From: Mycolicibacterium setense
GTDB taxonomy: Bacteria; Actinomycetota; Actinomycetes; Mycobacteriales; Mycobacteriaceae
DNA: 64,000 nt
Assembly: GCF_000805385.1 (NCBI RefSeq)
Contig: NZ_JTJW01000010.1
Location: 558,001-622,000 of the forward strand
Reading direction: 5' to 3'
Each line of letters opens with the position of its first letter. Positions within the stretch are counted from its first letter, which is position 1. Shown here in pieces: positions 1-7,463 of this stretch. Under the pieces are notes generated by a model. The model was not told where the DNA came from. It did not search any database and worked only from the letters and a program-made list of their open reading frames with translations. The translations under genes and the position numbers were made by a program.

Positions 1-132
1 CGTCACTGCCACCACACCGTGATGCGGTTCGGCGAACACCGGCCCGTTGCTGCGCAGGTACTCGTAGTAGTCGTACGGATCCTGAGTGACGGCCGGATCG
101 GCGAAGTAGTCGACTGAGGCGAGATCGGTCAT
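1..132 (-). CDS. cytochrome P450, N-terminal fragment (cut by window edge)
   Basis: The first 44 codons of a minus-strand gene that continues beyond base 1. The start ATG is at 132-130. The peptide begins MTDLASVDYFADPAVTQDPY and continues with a YEYLR..GPVF segment, which is the usual opening of mycobacterial cytochrome P450s (short polar N-terminus, no membrane anchor, then the A-helix). The heme-binding Cys region lies outside the window, so subfamily and substrate cannot be given. It follows the ferredoxin gene with a 3-nt gap, so the two are surely one transcript and an electron-transfer pair. An operator-like palindrome lies upstream of the ferredoxin start. The P450 assignment rests on the N-terminus and context only. 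Confidence 0.75.
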   Translation of the reverse strand, partial: MTDLASVDYFADPAVTQDPYDYYEYLRSNGPVFAEPHHGVVAVT

Positions 133-135
133 GGC

Positions 136-372
136 TCACTGGCCTTTCGTGCTGGTGGGGAGCAGGCTGATCGCCTGACGCGGGCAGGCGTCGACGGCGG
201 ATTTGACGTTTTCCCAGGTATCTTGATCCCACTGGCCGCCGGTCCGGGCAGCGCTGGCCACTTCGTCGTCGGACAGGTCGAACACCTCAGGGGCAAGTTG
301 GATGCAGAGTGCATGACCCTCGCACAGGTCGGCGTCGACGTGGACCCCGGTCGCGCTCATGTCTTCGGGCAT
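136..372 (-). CDS. P450-partner ferredoxin, single-cluster [3Fe-4S]/[4Fe-4S] type
   Basis: A 78-residue ferredoxin. The cluster motif is CEGHALC near residues 18-24 followed by a CP pair near residue 63. One position that is Cys in ordinary ferredoxins is occupied by a non-Cys residue (His in CxxHxxC), which is typical of actinobacterial ferredoxins that feed electrons to P450s. It lies directly upstream of, and is cotranscribed with, the P450. I chose the ATG at 372 because GAGGAAA precedes it at a good distance; an ATG at 360 is the alternative. The palindrome at 393-410 lies about 20 nt upstream of the start and probably mediates repression by the divergent TetR protein. Confidence 0.88.
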   Translation of the reverse strand: MPEDMSATGVHVDADLCEGHALCIQLAPEVFDLSDDEVASAARTGGQWDQDTWENVKSAVDACPRQAISLLPTSTKGQ

Positions 373-392
373 CGGTTTCCTCAGCTTCTGAA

Positions 393-410
393 TTTGATCA
401 ATCGATCAAA
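393..410. promoter_or_regulatory. probable TetR operator, site 1
   Basis: TTTGATCAATCGATCAAA, an inverted repeat with TTTGATC arms and a 4-nt centre. It lies between the ferredoxin gene (minus) and the TetR gene (plus). A nearly identical site lies upstream of the SDR gene at 1958-1975, and a half-conserved one at 2011-2028. The regulator encoded at 515-1108 is the obvious candidate binder; this is inferred from position and symmetry. Confidence 0.7.
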
Positions 411-514
411 CCGTTAGGATGGCTCATGCTTACCACCCCCGCCCTTCGACGGTCAAGGTTCTCTGACAGCCGGAAACATCCTTTGTCGGGCAATGATTTT
501 CGGAGGCTGGGCTG

Positions 515-1108
515 ATGGCGGCGGCACGCGCGGTCAAGGACAAGGACGCGGGCACCCGCAAGCGCCTCATCGAGGCGACCGCCCAGGTGATTCGCGATGA
601 GGGCTACGCCGCGGCCACCACCCGGCGCATCGCAGCCGTGGCCGGGGTGCGTTCGGCGCTGGTCTATTACTACTTCGACACCCTCGACGATCTGTTCATC
701 TCGGTGCTGCGCAGCGGCGCCGACGCCGCCCTCGCGCGATTGCGCGAGGCCATCACCACCGACGATCCGCTGCGCGCCCTGTGGCTGATCAACTCCGACT
801 CGCGGGTGACGGGGCTGAACACCGAGTTCATGGCGCTGGCCAACCATCGCAAGGCAATTGGTGCCGAACTCAAGACATACTCCGAGCGGGTCCGCGACAT
901 CGAAGCCACGGCCATGGCCGGGGTGCTGCGCGCCCACGGCGTCGATATGGAGGAGTTTCCGCCGGTGGTGATGTCGATGCTGCTCACCCAGTCCGCCCGC
1001 AGCCTGTGCAACGAAGAGGCGGTCGGCGTGACCGAGGGCCACGCCGAGTTCCGCGCCTTCGTCGAACGGTTCCTGCGCCGATTCGGCACCGGCCAGGCGG
1101 CTACTTGA
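515..1108 (+). CDS. TetR/AcrR-family transcriptional regulator
   Basis: 197 residues. The N-terminal DNA-binding domain (residues about 12-60) has the canonical TetR helix-turn-helix pattern: RLIEAT at the start, then TTRRIAAVAGV, ALVYYYF and DDLF. The remainder is a variable ligand-binding domain that I cannot assign to an inducer. Start ATG 515 has GGAGG 8 nt upstream. The 3' end overlaps the convergent SDR gene by 8 nt. It is divergent from the ferredoxin-P450 pair, and the two flanking catabolic units carry the same TTTGATC palindrome, so it probably represses both units and perhaps itself. No similarity to KstR outside the HTH is evident by eye. Confidence 0.92.
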   Translation: MAAARAVKDKDAGTRKRLIEATAQVIRDEGYAAATTRRIAAVAGVRSALVYYYFDTLDDLFISVLRSGADAALARLREAITTDDPLRALWLINSDSRVTGLNTEFMALANHRKAIGAELKTYSERVRDIEATAMAGVLRAHGVDMEEFPPVVMSMLLTQSARSLCNEEAVGVTEGHAEFRAFVERFLRRFGTGQAAT

Positions 1109-1940
1109 GCATGCTGCCGGCGTCCACGGTGACCGGCAGGCCGGTGATGTAGCGGGCCTCGTCAGAAGCCAGGAACAGCACCGCGTTGCTGATGTCGACA
1201 GGCTCGACCCAGCCGACCGGAAGCACGTGCATCAGCTGGGCAACAACGGCCATATCGTCGGGGCCCGGGTTCTCCAGGTCGGGACGGAACAACTTCATCG
1301 TGCCCTCGTTCATGAACATCGGGGTGTTCACGTTCGTCGGGCACACCGCGTTCACCCGGATCGAGTGCTGACCCAACTCCACGGCAAAGCTGCGCATCAG
1401 GCCGATGACCCCGTGCTTGGCCGCGATGTAGTGGCCGGTGTGCGGGTAGGCCTTGAGCCCGCCGACCGAGCTGGTGAGGATGATCGATCCGCCCCGGCCG
1501 CCGGAAATCAGATGGGGCACCGCGGCTTTCACGGTCTTCCAGACACCCGACAGGTTGACGCCGATCATGTCGTCCCAGTCGGATTCCTTGGTCTCGTGCA
1601 GCACGTCGCCGCCGTTGCCGATACCGGCGTTGGCCGCCACGATGTCGAGGCGGCCCAGCTGCTCGACACCGCTGTCGACCGCGGCCTTGAGCGCATCGAA
1701 GTCCCGCACATCGAGTTCCGCCGTGACGATCCGCCGATTCAGTCCCTTGACCAGATCAGCCGTCTCCGCCAGATCGTCCGGGGTCGACGCCGGGATCGCA
1801 CTGGTATCGGTGATCGGGCTGCAGACGTCGACGGCGATGATGTCGGCACCCTCTTGCGCCAATCGCAGCGCATGGCTGCGCCCCTGTCCGCGTGCCGCCC
1901 CGGTAACGAGGGCTACCTTGCCCTCGACTCTGCCTGCCAT
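1101..1940 (-). CDS. mycofactocin-type short-chain dehydrogenase/reductase
   Basis: About 279 residues of the classical SDR fold. The Rossmann motif TGAARGQGRSHALRLA is near residues 13-28, NAG near residue 104, and catalytic Ser plus YxxxK (HYIAAKHG) near residues 155-172. The GQGRSHA variant and the insertion after the second strand (VDVCSPITDTSAIPAS) are hallmarks of the actinobacterial SDRs thought to hold NAD non-exchangeably and to rely on mycofactocin as electron carrier. ATG 1940 is favoured over ATG 1946 because GGAAGG lies 6 nt before it. Operator-like palindromes at 1958-1975 and 2011-2028 sit just upstream. It probably oxidises an alcohol product of the neighbouring P450; the substrate is unknown. 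Confidence 0.9.
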   Translation of the reverse strand: MAGRVEGKVALVTGAARGQGRSHALRLAQEGADIIAVDVCSPITDTSAIPASTPDDLAETADLVKGLNRRIVTAELDVRDFDALKAAVDSGVEQLGRLDIVAANAGIGNGGDVLHETKESDWDDMIGVNLSGVWKTVKAAVPHLISGGRGGSIILTSSVGGLKAYPHTGHYIAAKHGVIGLMRSFAVELGQHSIRVNAVCPTNVNTPMFMNEGTMKLFRPDLENPGPDDMAVVAQLMHVLPVGWVEPVDISNAVLFLASDEARYITGLPVTVDAGSMLK

Positions 1941-1957
1941 GGCCATCCTTCCGATGA

Positions 1958-1975
1958 TTTGATCAGTCGATCAAA
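1958..1975. promoter_or_regulatory. probable TetR operator, site 2
   Basis: TTTGATCAGTCGATCAAA differs from site 1 only in the centre. It lies directly upstream of the SDR gene (minus strand), where a repressor would block its promoter. Confidence 0.68.
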
Positions 1976-2010
1976 CCGTTACATTTGGCAGCGGCGTTGT
2001 CAATGCCTTC

Positions 2011-2028
2011 TTTGATCAATCGGTCAGG
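2011..2028. promoter_or_regulatory. partial TetR operator, site 3
   Basis: TTTGATCAATCGGTCAGG keeps one perfect arm and a degenerate second arm of the same palindrome. It is 36 nt from site 2, upstream of the SDR gene. It could be a weaker second binding site. Confidence 0.4.
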
Positions 2029-2064
2029 TTCCGGCCATCAGCCACGGCCTCCGCACAAACGTAA

Positions 2065-2094
2065 CTGGGCCCCATCCTGTCGGATGGGGCCCAG
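2065..2094 (-). terminator. hairpin terminator downstream of the secreted-protein gene
   Basis: A perfect 13-bp stem, CTGGGCCCCATCC with its complement, around a TGTC loop. It begins 19 nt past the stop of the minus-strand gene at 2113. There is no strong U-tract, as is common for mycobacterial terminators. Confidence 0.75.
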
Positions 2095-2112
2095 CTAGGT
2101 GTGCTGCGTTAT

Positions 2113-3570
2113 CTACTCGGACGAGGAGCTCGAGCTTCCCTTGGAGTCGCCGGCTCCCTTTGAATCAGTGGACTTGGCCTCGGTGGCCTTGGCCTTGGTT
2201 TCCTTGGCCTCCTTGGCCTTGGCCTGCCGGGCTTCCTTGGCCTCGTTGATCTTGGCCTTGATCCGGTCGGCGACCTTGCTCTTGCTCTTGGTCTTGGCCT
2301 CGGCCGCCTTGGCGACCGACGGCGCGGCGGCGGCTTCGGCAGGAGCCTCGGCGGCAACCACATCCGTCGCTGCCGGAACGGCACTGGCGGCCGGCGTCTC
2401 AACCTTCACGGCCTCGACAGCCGGGGTTTCGACCTTGGGTGCCTCGACGGCCGGGGTCTCGGCCTTCGGCGCCTCGACGGCCGGAGCCGCTTCCTTGACC
2501 GACTCGACGACCGACTCGGTCAACGCCGCCTTGGGCGTAACCGCCGAGACCAGCTGAGCAGCGACACTCGTCGGCACCGCCGCCGGGGCGGTGGGCTCCG
2601 GAGTGTTGTCGATGGCGTCGGCGAGGCTCTTGGGGATGTTCACCAGCAGGTTCTGCAGCAGACCTGCGACCACCCGGGCGCCTCCCTGCTCGCCGGGCTC
2701 GGCCCAGGTGAGAAGGGCCGGCCACTCGGTGTAGCCCCCGGTACCCGTCTCGTCAGGGTCGGAGTACTTGAATCCGTTGAGGGCCGCGTTGACCAGGATC
2801 CCCGGCGTGTTGATGACGGCATTGAAGGCACCCTGCGCATCTCCGGCGGCCACACTGGTGCTGACCGCCTCGGCAATGCGCGCGAGTTCGAACGCCGGGC
2901 CGCTCACCGTCGCGAAGGCACCCTGGAACACGGCGCTCACGACCACGCTCGAGGTGAAGGTCGCGGCGATCAGATTCGTGAAGTTCTGGGCGATCTGCTC
3001 CGGGATGCCGGCCAGGTACTCGGTGCCGCCACGCGGCGTGCCCGAAAGGATGAACCCGGGAGCGATCAGCGAACCGAAGGCGCCCTGGAACGCGTACAGC
3101 ATGGAGTGGTTGAACCACCGGTACGCCTCACCGATGTCGCCGGCCTCAAGTGCGGCCTGCGCCTGCGCCAACCGGGCCTGCCCGTTGGGGCCGTTGTACC
3201 AGTTCTGCAGGTTGGTGGGGATGGCCTCGAACGCCGCGCCGAACTTGCCCGCGTAACCCTGCTGGTTCTCCAGCACCTGGCTCAGCAACGGTGCCGGATT
3301 GGCCGCGAGTGCGGCGCCCAGGGACTGGAGGTTGCCGAACGTGTTGCTGACGAGGGTCCCGTACACGTCGACCGGCGAGGCGGTGGCGTCCATCGTCGAC
3401 GCCGTCAGGTCGAAGGCCAGGTTCTGCGCCTGCTGAATGACCGTGCTGTTCTGAGCAACCGGGGTCACCGCGATGGCGCTGGCGCTGACCATTGCGACGC
3501 CGGCGAGAAGGAACCGATCCTTCCGGCTCACCGCTGGGGCGACGCCGGAGGAGAGGGCAGGTTGGGGCAC
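2113..3570 (-). CDS. secreted Ala-rich protein with repetitive Pro/Lys/Ala tail, function unknown
   Basis: 485 residues. A Sec-type signal segment is near residues 20-40 (FLLAGVAMVSASAIAVTPVA). Residues about 45-325 are a globular, Ala/Asn/Gln-rich region with several hydrophobic stretches but no motif I recognise. Residues about 335-485 are low complexity: imperfect repeats of the EAPKAETPAV kind, then KAKEAKETKAK-type charged repeats, ending in an SKGSSSSSSE tail. Such tails are seen in mycobacterial surface proteins that associate with wall or polyanions. The GTG start at 3570 has AGGAG 6 nt upstream. It is a monocistronic unit bounded by two strong hairpins (2065-2094 and 3691-3721). The function is not known. 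Confidence 0.8.
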   Translation of the reverse strand: MPQPALSSGVAPAVSRKDRFLLAGVAMVSASAIAVTPVAQNSTVIQQAQNLAFDLTASTMDATASPVDVYGTLVSNTFGNLQSLGAALAANPAPLLSQVLENQQGYAGKFGAAFEAIPTNLQNWYNGPNGQARLAQAQAALEAGDIGEAYRWFNHSMLYAFQGAFGSLIAPGFILSGTPRGGTEYLAGIPEQIAQNFTNLIAATFTSSVVVSAVFQGAFATVSGPAFELARIAEAVSTSVAAGDAQGAFNAVINTPGILVNAALNGFKYSDPDETGTGGYTEWPALLTWAEPGEQGGARVVAGLLQNLLVNIPKSLADAIDNTPEPTAPAAVPTSVAAQLVSAVTPKAALTESVVESVKEAAPAVEAPKAETPAVEAPKVETPAVEAVKVETPAASAVPAATDVVAAEAPAEAAAAPSVAKAAEAKTKSKSKVADRIKAKINEAKEARQAKAKEAKETKAKATEAKSTDSKGAGDSKGSSSSSSE

Positions 3571-3690
3571 GAAATCTCCTGAAGCTGATAATTGACTGAG
3601 GAACGACCAAAAATTAGCTTAGCTTTCCCTAAATATCAATAGGTATGCCTACCCTGACTTTCTGGCACGTAAATATGCGCTGAAACGCGA

Positions 3691-3721
3691 ACTGGGCCCC
3701 CTCTGCGGGAGGGAGCCCAGT
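3691..3721 (-). terminator. hairpin terminator of the hsa operon
   Basis: A 13-position stem, ACTGGGCCCCCTC with its near-complement and one C/A mismatch, around a short loop. It starts about 20 nt after the hsaB stop on the minus strand, so it ends the hsaADCB transcript and insulates the next gene. Confidence 0.75.
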
Positions 3722-3740
3722 TGCTGTCAACGACGAAAAG

Positions 3741-4307
3741 TCAGAGCCAGGTATCGGACGTGGTGGTCGTCAAGAACGCCTCCAGATCGTCACGCCACTG
3801 CGCCGGGGTGTTCTTGTCCGGCTCGATCCCTGTGTACTCGCCCCGGTAGAACAGCAGCGGCCGAGGCTTACGTTTGGGGACTTCGGACAACGAATGCACC
3901 GAACCGAACACCACGAAGTGATCGCCACCGTCATGCACGGAGTGCACGTTGCAGTCGATGTGGGCAAGGCTCCCGTCGATCACCGGGGAGCCGAGTTCCG
4001 ATGGCGTCCAGTCGATTCCGGCGAACTTGTCCGGCGCCTTCGAACCGAACTGCGCAGACACATGCTGCTGCTTCTCGTGCAGCATGTTCACGCAGAACTT
4101 CCCACTGGCCTCGATGGCCTGCCACGCCCGTGACTGCTTGGTGGGGCAGAACAACACCAGCGGCGGGTCGAGCGACAGCGCGGCGAACGACTGGCAGGCA
4201 AAGCCGATCGGCACCTCATCGTGGAGTGTCGTGATGACCGTGACGCCAGTACAGAACTGGCCGAGCACATTTCGGAATGTGCGCGGATCGATCGCGGGCG
4301 CCGACAT
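3741..4307 (-). CDS. hsaB: HsaB, flavin reductase of the 3-HSA hydroxylase system
   Basis: 188 residues of the flavin reductase-like (FMN-binding split-barrel) family. It supplies reduced flavin to HsaA for hydroxylation of 3-HSA in cholesterol ring A/B degradation. Recognisable segments are FRNVLGQFCTGVTVITT at the N-terminus, the PLVLFCP and W..I..SGKFCVN.L segments, and HIDC..H..HDGGDHFVVFG near residue 135. Length and sequence match mycobacterial HsaB. It is the last gene of hsaA-hsaD-hsaC-hsaB, 2 nt after hsaC. A hairpin at 3691-3721 follows. Confidence 0.95.
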   Translation of the reverse strand: MSAPAIDPRTFRNVLGQFCTGVTVITTLHDEVPIGFACQSFAALSLDPPLVLFCPTKQSRAWQAIEASGKFCVNMLHEKQQHVSAQFGSKAPDKFAGIDWTPSELGSPVIDGSLAHIDCNVHSVHDGGDHFVVFGSVHSLSEVPKRKPRPLLFYRGEYTGIEPDKNTPAQWRDDLEAFLTTTTSDTWL

Positions 4308-4309
4308 GT

Positions 4310-5221
4310 CTACTTGAATCCGACGGAGAAGTCGTGGCCCCAGAGGCTCACCCCGACACTCTCCCGGGCGATCCAGCTCTCATCCTCGACTTCGAGTCCC
4401 TCACAACCGAATTCCATGTCGAACCCACCCGGGGTCTTCATGTAGAAGGACAGCATCTTGTCGTTGATGTGCCGGCCGAGCGTCGCCGACATCTTCACCT
4501 TCCGGCGATTCGCGCGATCCAGGCAGAGGCCGACGTCGTCTGAGTTCTCGACCTCGACCATCAGGTGCACGATGCCGGTCGGGTTGGGCATCGGCATGAA
4601 CGCCAGCGCGTGGTGACGCGGGTTGCAGCCATAGAAGCGCAGCCACACCGGATCGCCGTCGGCCGGGCGTCCCGCGAGCTGCGGAGGCAGCTGCATCGAG
4701 TCACGCAACCGGAAGCCCAGCACATCCTGATAGAACGCTTGCGCCGCCGCGTCGTCGTCACAGGTCAGCACCACATGTCCGAGACCCTGCTCGGCGGTGA
4801 CGAACTTGTGGCCATACGGGCTGACGAATCGCCGGCCCAGGTACTGCGCACCGTAGAACGCCTCAAGCACATTGCCGGACGGATCCGAGAACCGGATCAA
4901 ACCCTCGACCCGGCGCTCGCGCACCTCGTCCTTGGTGCCCTCGACGAAATCGACGCCCGCCTTGGACAGACTCTCGCGCAGATTCTGCAGTGCGGGTGCG
5001 TCGGCGACCTCCCAGCCGGAGATCAGCAACCGGTCCCGCTCGCCGGGCACGATCACCAGGCGCGCGGCGAAATCGTCCATCCGCAGGTAGAGCGCACCGG
5101 GAATGCCCACGTTGTCAGGGGCGGAGCCCTCCACCATGCCCAGGACCTTCAGCCCGAACTCACGCCAGGCTGCCACGTCGGTGGCCTCGATGCGCATGTA
5201 GCCCAGTGCCTTGATGCTCAT
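4310..5221 (-). CDS. hsaC: HsaC, iron-dependent extradiol dioxygenase (3,4-DHSA dioxygenase)
   Basis: 303 residues, a two-domain type I extradiol dioxygenase (glyoxalase/VOC fold repeated twice). It cleaves the catechol 3,4-DHSA to 4,9-DSHA in cholesterol degradation. The iron ligands expected from HsaC/BphC are visible as His149 (GLGHVVL), His219 (IVHLMVE) and Glu270 (FDMEFG). The catalytic second-sphere residues His204 (RHHALAF) and Tyr260 are also present. It lies between hsaD (3-nt gap) and hsaB (2-nt gap). No irregularity is seen. Confidence 0.97.
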   Translation of the reverse strand: MSIKALGYMRIEATDVAAWREFGLKVLGMVEGSAPDNVGIPGALYLRMDDFAARLVIVPGERDRLLISGWEVADAPALQNLRESLSKAGVDFVEGTKDEVRERRVEGLIRFSDPSGNVLEAFYGAQYLGRRFVSPYGHKFVTAEQGLGHVVLTCDDDAAAQAFYQDVLGFRLRDSMQLPPQLAGRPADGDPVWLRFYGCNPRHHALAFMPMPNPTGIVHLMVEVENSDDVGLCLDRANRRKVKMSATLGRHINDKMLSFYMKTPGGFDMEFGCEGLEVEDESWIARESVGVSLWGHDFSVGFK

Positions 5222-5224
5222 CTG

Positions 5225-6091
5225 CTAACTCCCGAGGAAATCGATGGTGAGTTTGTTGAACTCGTCGAACTTCTCGACCTGAGCCCAGTGTCCACACTGC
5301 CCGAAGACGTGCAGCTGCACCCGCGGAATCTGCTTGACCGCGACCAGTGCGCCGTCGAGCGGGTTGACCCGGTCCTCCCGGCCCCAGATCAGCAGCACCG
5401 GCTGGCGCAGCTTGTACACCTCGCGCCACATCATGCCGAGCTCGAAGTCCGCACCGGCGAACGACTTGCCCATGGCGCGCGTCGCGGCCAGCGACTCCGG
5501 CGTGCTGGCGATCGCGAACCGCTCATCGATGAGCTCGGGGGTGACCAGCTTCTGGTCGAACACCATGATCCGGATGAAGGCTTCGAGGTTCTCGCGGGTC
5601 GGTTCGAAGTTGAACTTGGCCAGTGCCTTGACGCCCTCGGTCGGGTCAGGCGCGAACAGGTTGACCGACAGGCCGCCCGGGCCCATCAGCACCAGCTTGC
5701 CGGCGCGATCGGGGTAGTCCAGCGCGAATCGGACCGCGGTGCCGCCGCCGAGCGAGTTGCCCAGCAGCGGAATCCGGCCCTGCAGACCGAGATGGTCGAA
5801 CAGTCCCAGCAGCGCCTTGGCGCTGTAGCGGTTGTACTGCTCGTGCTCGGTGTGCTTGTCGGAGTAGCCGTAGCCGGGCTGATCGACCGCCAGCACGTGG
5901 TAGTGCTCGGCCAGCACCGCGATGTTGCGGCCGAAGTTCGACCAGCTCGACGCGCCGGGGCCACCGCCGTGAAGGAGCACGATGGTCTGCGCGTTCGGGT
6001 CACCGGCCTCGTGGTAGTGCAGCCGCATGTCATCGCGGACCTGCGCGTACCGGGAGGTGGATTCGAAGGTGATCTCTTGCGTAGCAGTCAT
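5225..6091 (-). CDS. hsaD: HsaD, meta-cleavage product hydrolase (4,9-DSHA hydrolase)
   Basis: 288 residues, alpha/beta-hydrolase fold. It hydrolyses the C-C bond of 4,9-DSHA to give DOHNAA and a 2-hydroxyhexadienoate. The oxyanion HGGGPGASSW is at residues 41-50, the nucleophile elbow GNSLGGG has Ser113, the acid is Asp240 (WGRED) and the base His268 (GQCGHWAQ). These match the catalytic triad known for mycobacterial HsaD. It follows hsaA by 13 nt and precedes hsaC by 3 nt in the KstR-controlled operon. Confidence 0.97.
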   Translation of the reverse strand: MTATQEITFESTSRYAQVRDDMRLHYHEAGDPNAQTIVLLHGGGPGASSWSNFGRNIAVLAEHYHVLAVDQPGYGYSDKHTEHEQYNRYSAKALLGLFDHLGLQGRIPLLGNSLGGGTAVRFALDYPDRAGKLVLMGPGGLSVNLFAPDPTEGVKALAKFNFEPTRENLEAFIRIMVFDQKLVTPELIDERFAIASTPESLAATRAMGKSFAGADFELGMMWREVYKLRQPVLLIWGREDRVNPLDGALVAVKQIPRVQLHVFGQCGHWAQVEKFDEFNKLTIDFLGS

Positions 6092-6104
6092 GTCTGGCTT
6101 CAGC

Positions 6105-7295
6105 TCAGACCATCGTGTCGGCCGGGGGCAGACCGAACTCGTTGTTACCGAAGATCAGGTAGGCGCGCTCGGGATCGTTGGCGGCGTGCACCCGGCCGGC
6201 GTGCGCATCACGCCAGAACCGCTGCACCGGAGCGTCATTGGCCAACGCCGTGGCGCCCGATGCCTCGAAGAGCCGGTCGATCGAGGCGATCGCGCGGCCG
6301 GTGGCGCGCACCTGATCACGACGAGCGCGAGCCCGCAGCTCGAACGGGATCTCCTCACCGGCGACCAGCAGCGCGTATTCGTCGGCGACATTGCCGGACA
6401 GCTGACGCCAGGCGGCGTCGATGTCGCTGGCCGCCTCGGCGATCCGGATCTTGGCGAACGGATCGTCCTTGGCCTTCTCACCGGCGAACGCCGCGCGGAC
6501 CCGCTTGCCCTGGTGCTCGACGTGAGCGTCGTAGGCGCCGTAGGCCATACCCACGATGGGAGCCGAGATGGTGGTGGGATGGATTGTGCCCCAAGGCATC
6601 TTGTAGACCGGCGCGGTGTTGGTCTCATAGCCGCCGGCGGTGCCGTCGTTCATCGCCTTGTAGGACAGGAAGCGGTGCTTGGGCACGAAAACGTCCTTGA
6701 CCACGACCGTGTTGCTGCCGGTGCCGCGCAGGCCGACCACGTTCCACACGTCGTCGATCTGGTAGTCGGTGCGCGGGATCAGGAAGCTGCCGAAGTCGAC
6801 GGGGCGGCCGTCCTTGATGACGGGGCCGCCGAGGAAGGCCCAGGTGGCGTGGTCACAACCCGAGGACCAGTTCCATGAACCGTTGACGATGTAGCCGTCG
6901 CCGGCCTCGGTGACGGTGCCTGCACCCATCGGGGCGTAGGAGGAGGAGATGCGCACGGCGGTGTCCTCACCCCAGACATCTTCCTGGGCCTGCTGGTCGA
7001 ACAGGGCCAGATGCCAGTTGTGGACGCCGATGATGCCGGCCACCCAGCCGGTGGAACCGCAGGCGCTGGCCAGCCGCCGGACTGCCTCGTAGAAGTCGGT
7101 CGGGTCGCACTGAAGGCCGCCCCACTGCTCGGGCTGCAGCAGCTTGAAGAAACCGATGTCCTCCAGGGCTTTGACGTTCGCATCGGGCAGCTTGCGCAGA
7201 TCCTCGGTCTCCTGAGCGCGCTCACGCAGCGTCGGCAGCAATTCATCGATGCCGGCCAGAACTGCCTGCACGTCACGCTGTTCAATGGATGTCAC
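6105..7295 (-). CDS. hsaA: HsaA, flavin-dependent 3-HSA 4-hydroxylase (oxygenase component)
   Basis: About 396 residues of the acyl-CoA-dehydrogenase-like group D flavin monooxygenases. It ortho-hydroxylates 3-HSA to the catechol 3,4-DHSA using FMNH2 from HsaB. The sequence is near-identical in pattern to M. tuberculosis HsaA: QPEQWGGLQCDP, WVAGIIGVHNWHLALFD, SSSYAPMGAGTV, NWSSGCDHATWAFLGGP and the C-terminal FGLPPADTMV. The open frame runs far upstream, but the real start is the GTG at 7295 (MTSIEQRDVQ), matching the family N-terminus. It is the first gene of the operon, divergent from kshB, with two KstR-like boxes between them. Confidence 0.96.
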   Translation of the reverse strand: MTSIEQRDVQAVLAGIDELLPTLRERAQETEDLRKLPDANVKALEDIGFFKLLQPEQWGGLQCDPTDFYEAVRRLASACGSTGWVAGIIGVHNWHLALFDQQAQEDVWGEDTAVRISSSYAPMGAGTVTEAGDGYIVNGSWNWSSGCDHATWAFLGGPVIKDGRPVDFGSFLIPRTDYQIDDVWNVVGLRGTGSNTVVVKDVFVPKHRFLSYKAMNDGTAGGYETNTAPVYKMPWGTIHPTTISAPIVGMAYGAYDAHVEHQGKRVRAAFAGEKAKDDPFAKIRIAEAASDIDAAWRQLSGNVADEYALLVAGEEIPFELRARARRDQVRATGRAIASIDRLFEASGATALANDAPVQRFWRDAHAGRVHAANDPERAYLIFGNNEFGLPPADTMV

Positions 7296-7354
7296 GGAAA
7301 TGCCTCCCAAGAATCGGACTGCGATAAGCGCGAGCTGACCGCTTAAACAGAGAT

Positions 7355-7368
7355 TAGAACACGTTACG
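7355..7368. promoter_or_regulatory. KstR-like box, hsaA side
   Basis: TAGAACACGTTACG fits the KstR pattern TnnAACnnGTTnnA except at the last base. It lies about 60 nt upstream of hsaA. Confidence 0.6.
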
Positions 7369-7423
7369 ATTTGTGTCGAGCAGCGGGTTGCAATGGGCAG
7401 CTGGACCTGGGCAAGTACGTTTT

Positions 7424-7437
7424 TGTAACCTGTTCTA
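7424..7437. promoter_or_regulatory. KstR box, kshB side
   Basis: TGTAACCTGTTCTA matches TnnAACnnGTTnnA at every defined position. It lies 26 nt upstream of the kshB start. Confidence 0.8.
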
Positions 7438-7463
7438 GTTATGAGTGAAGAGAGGGGCCAGCC

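Noticed and set aside
4565..6700. 711-codon open frame antisense to hsaC, hsaD and hsaA
   Set aside because: It is a GC-driven shadow of the hsa genes; its product is rich in Arg/His/Gln with no domain, and the genes on the other strand are firmly recognised.
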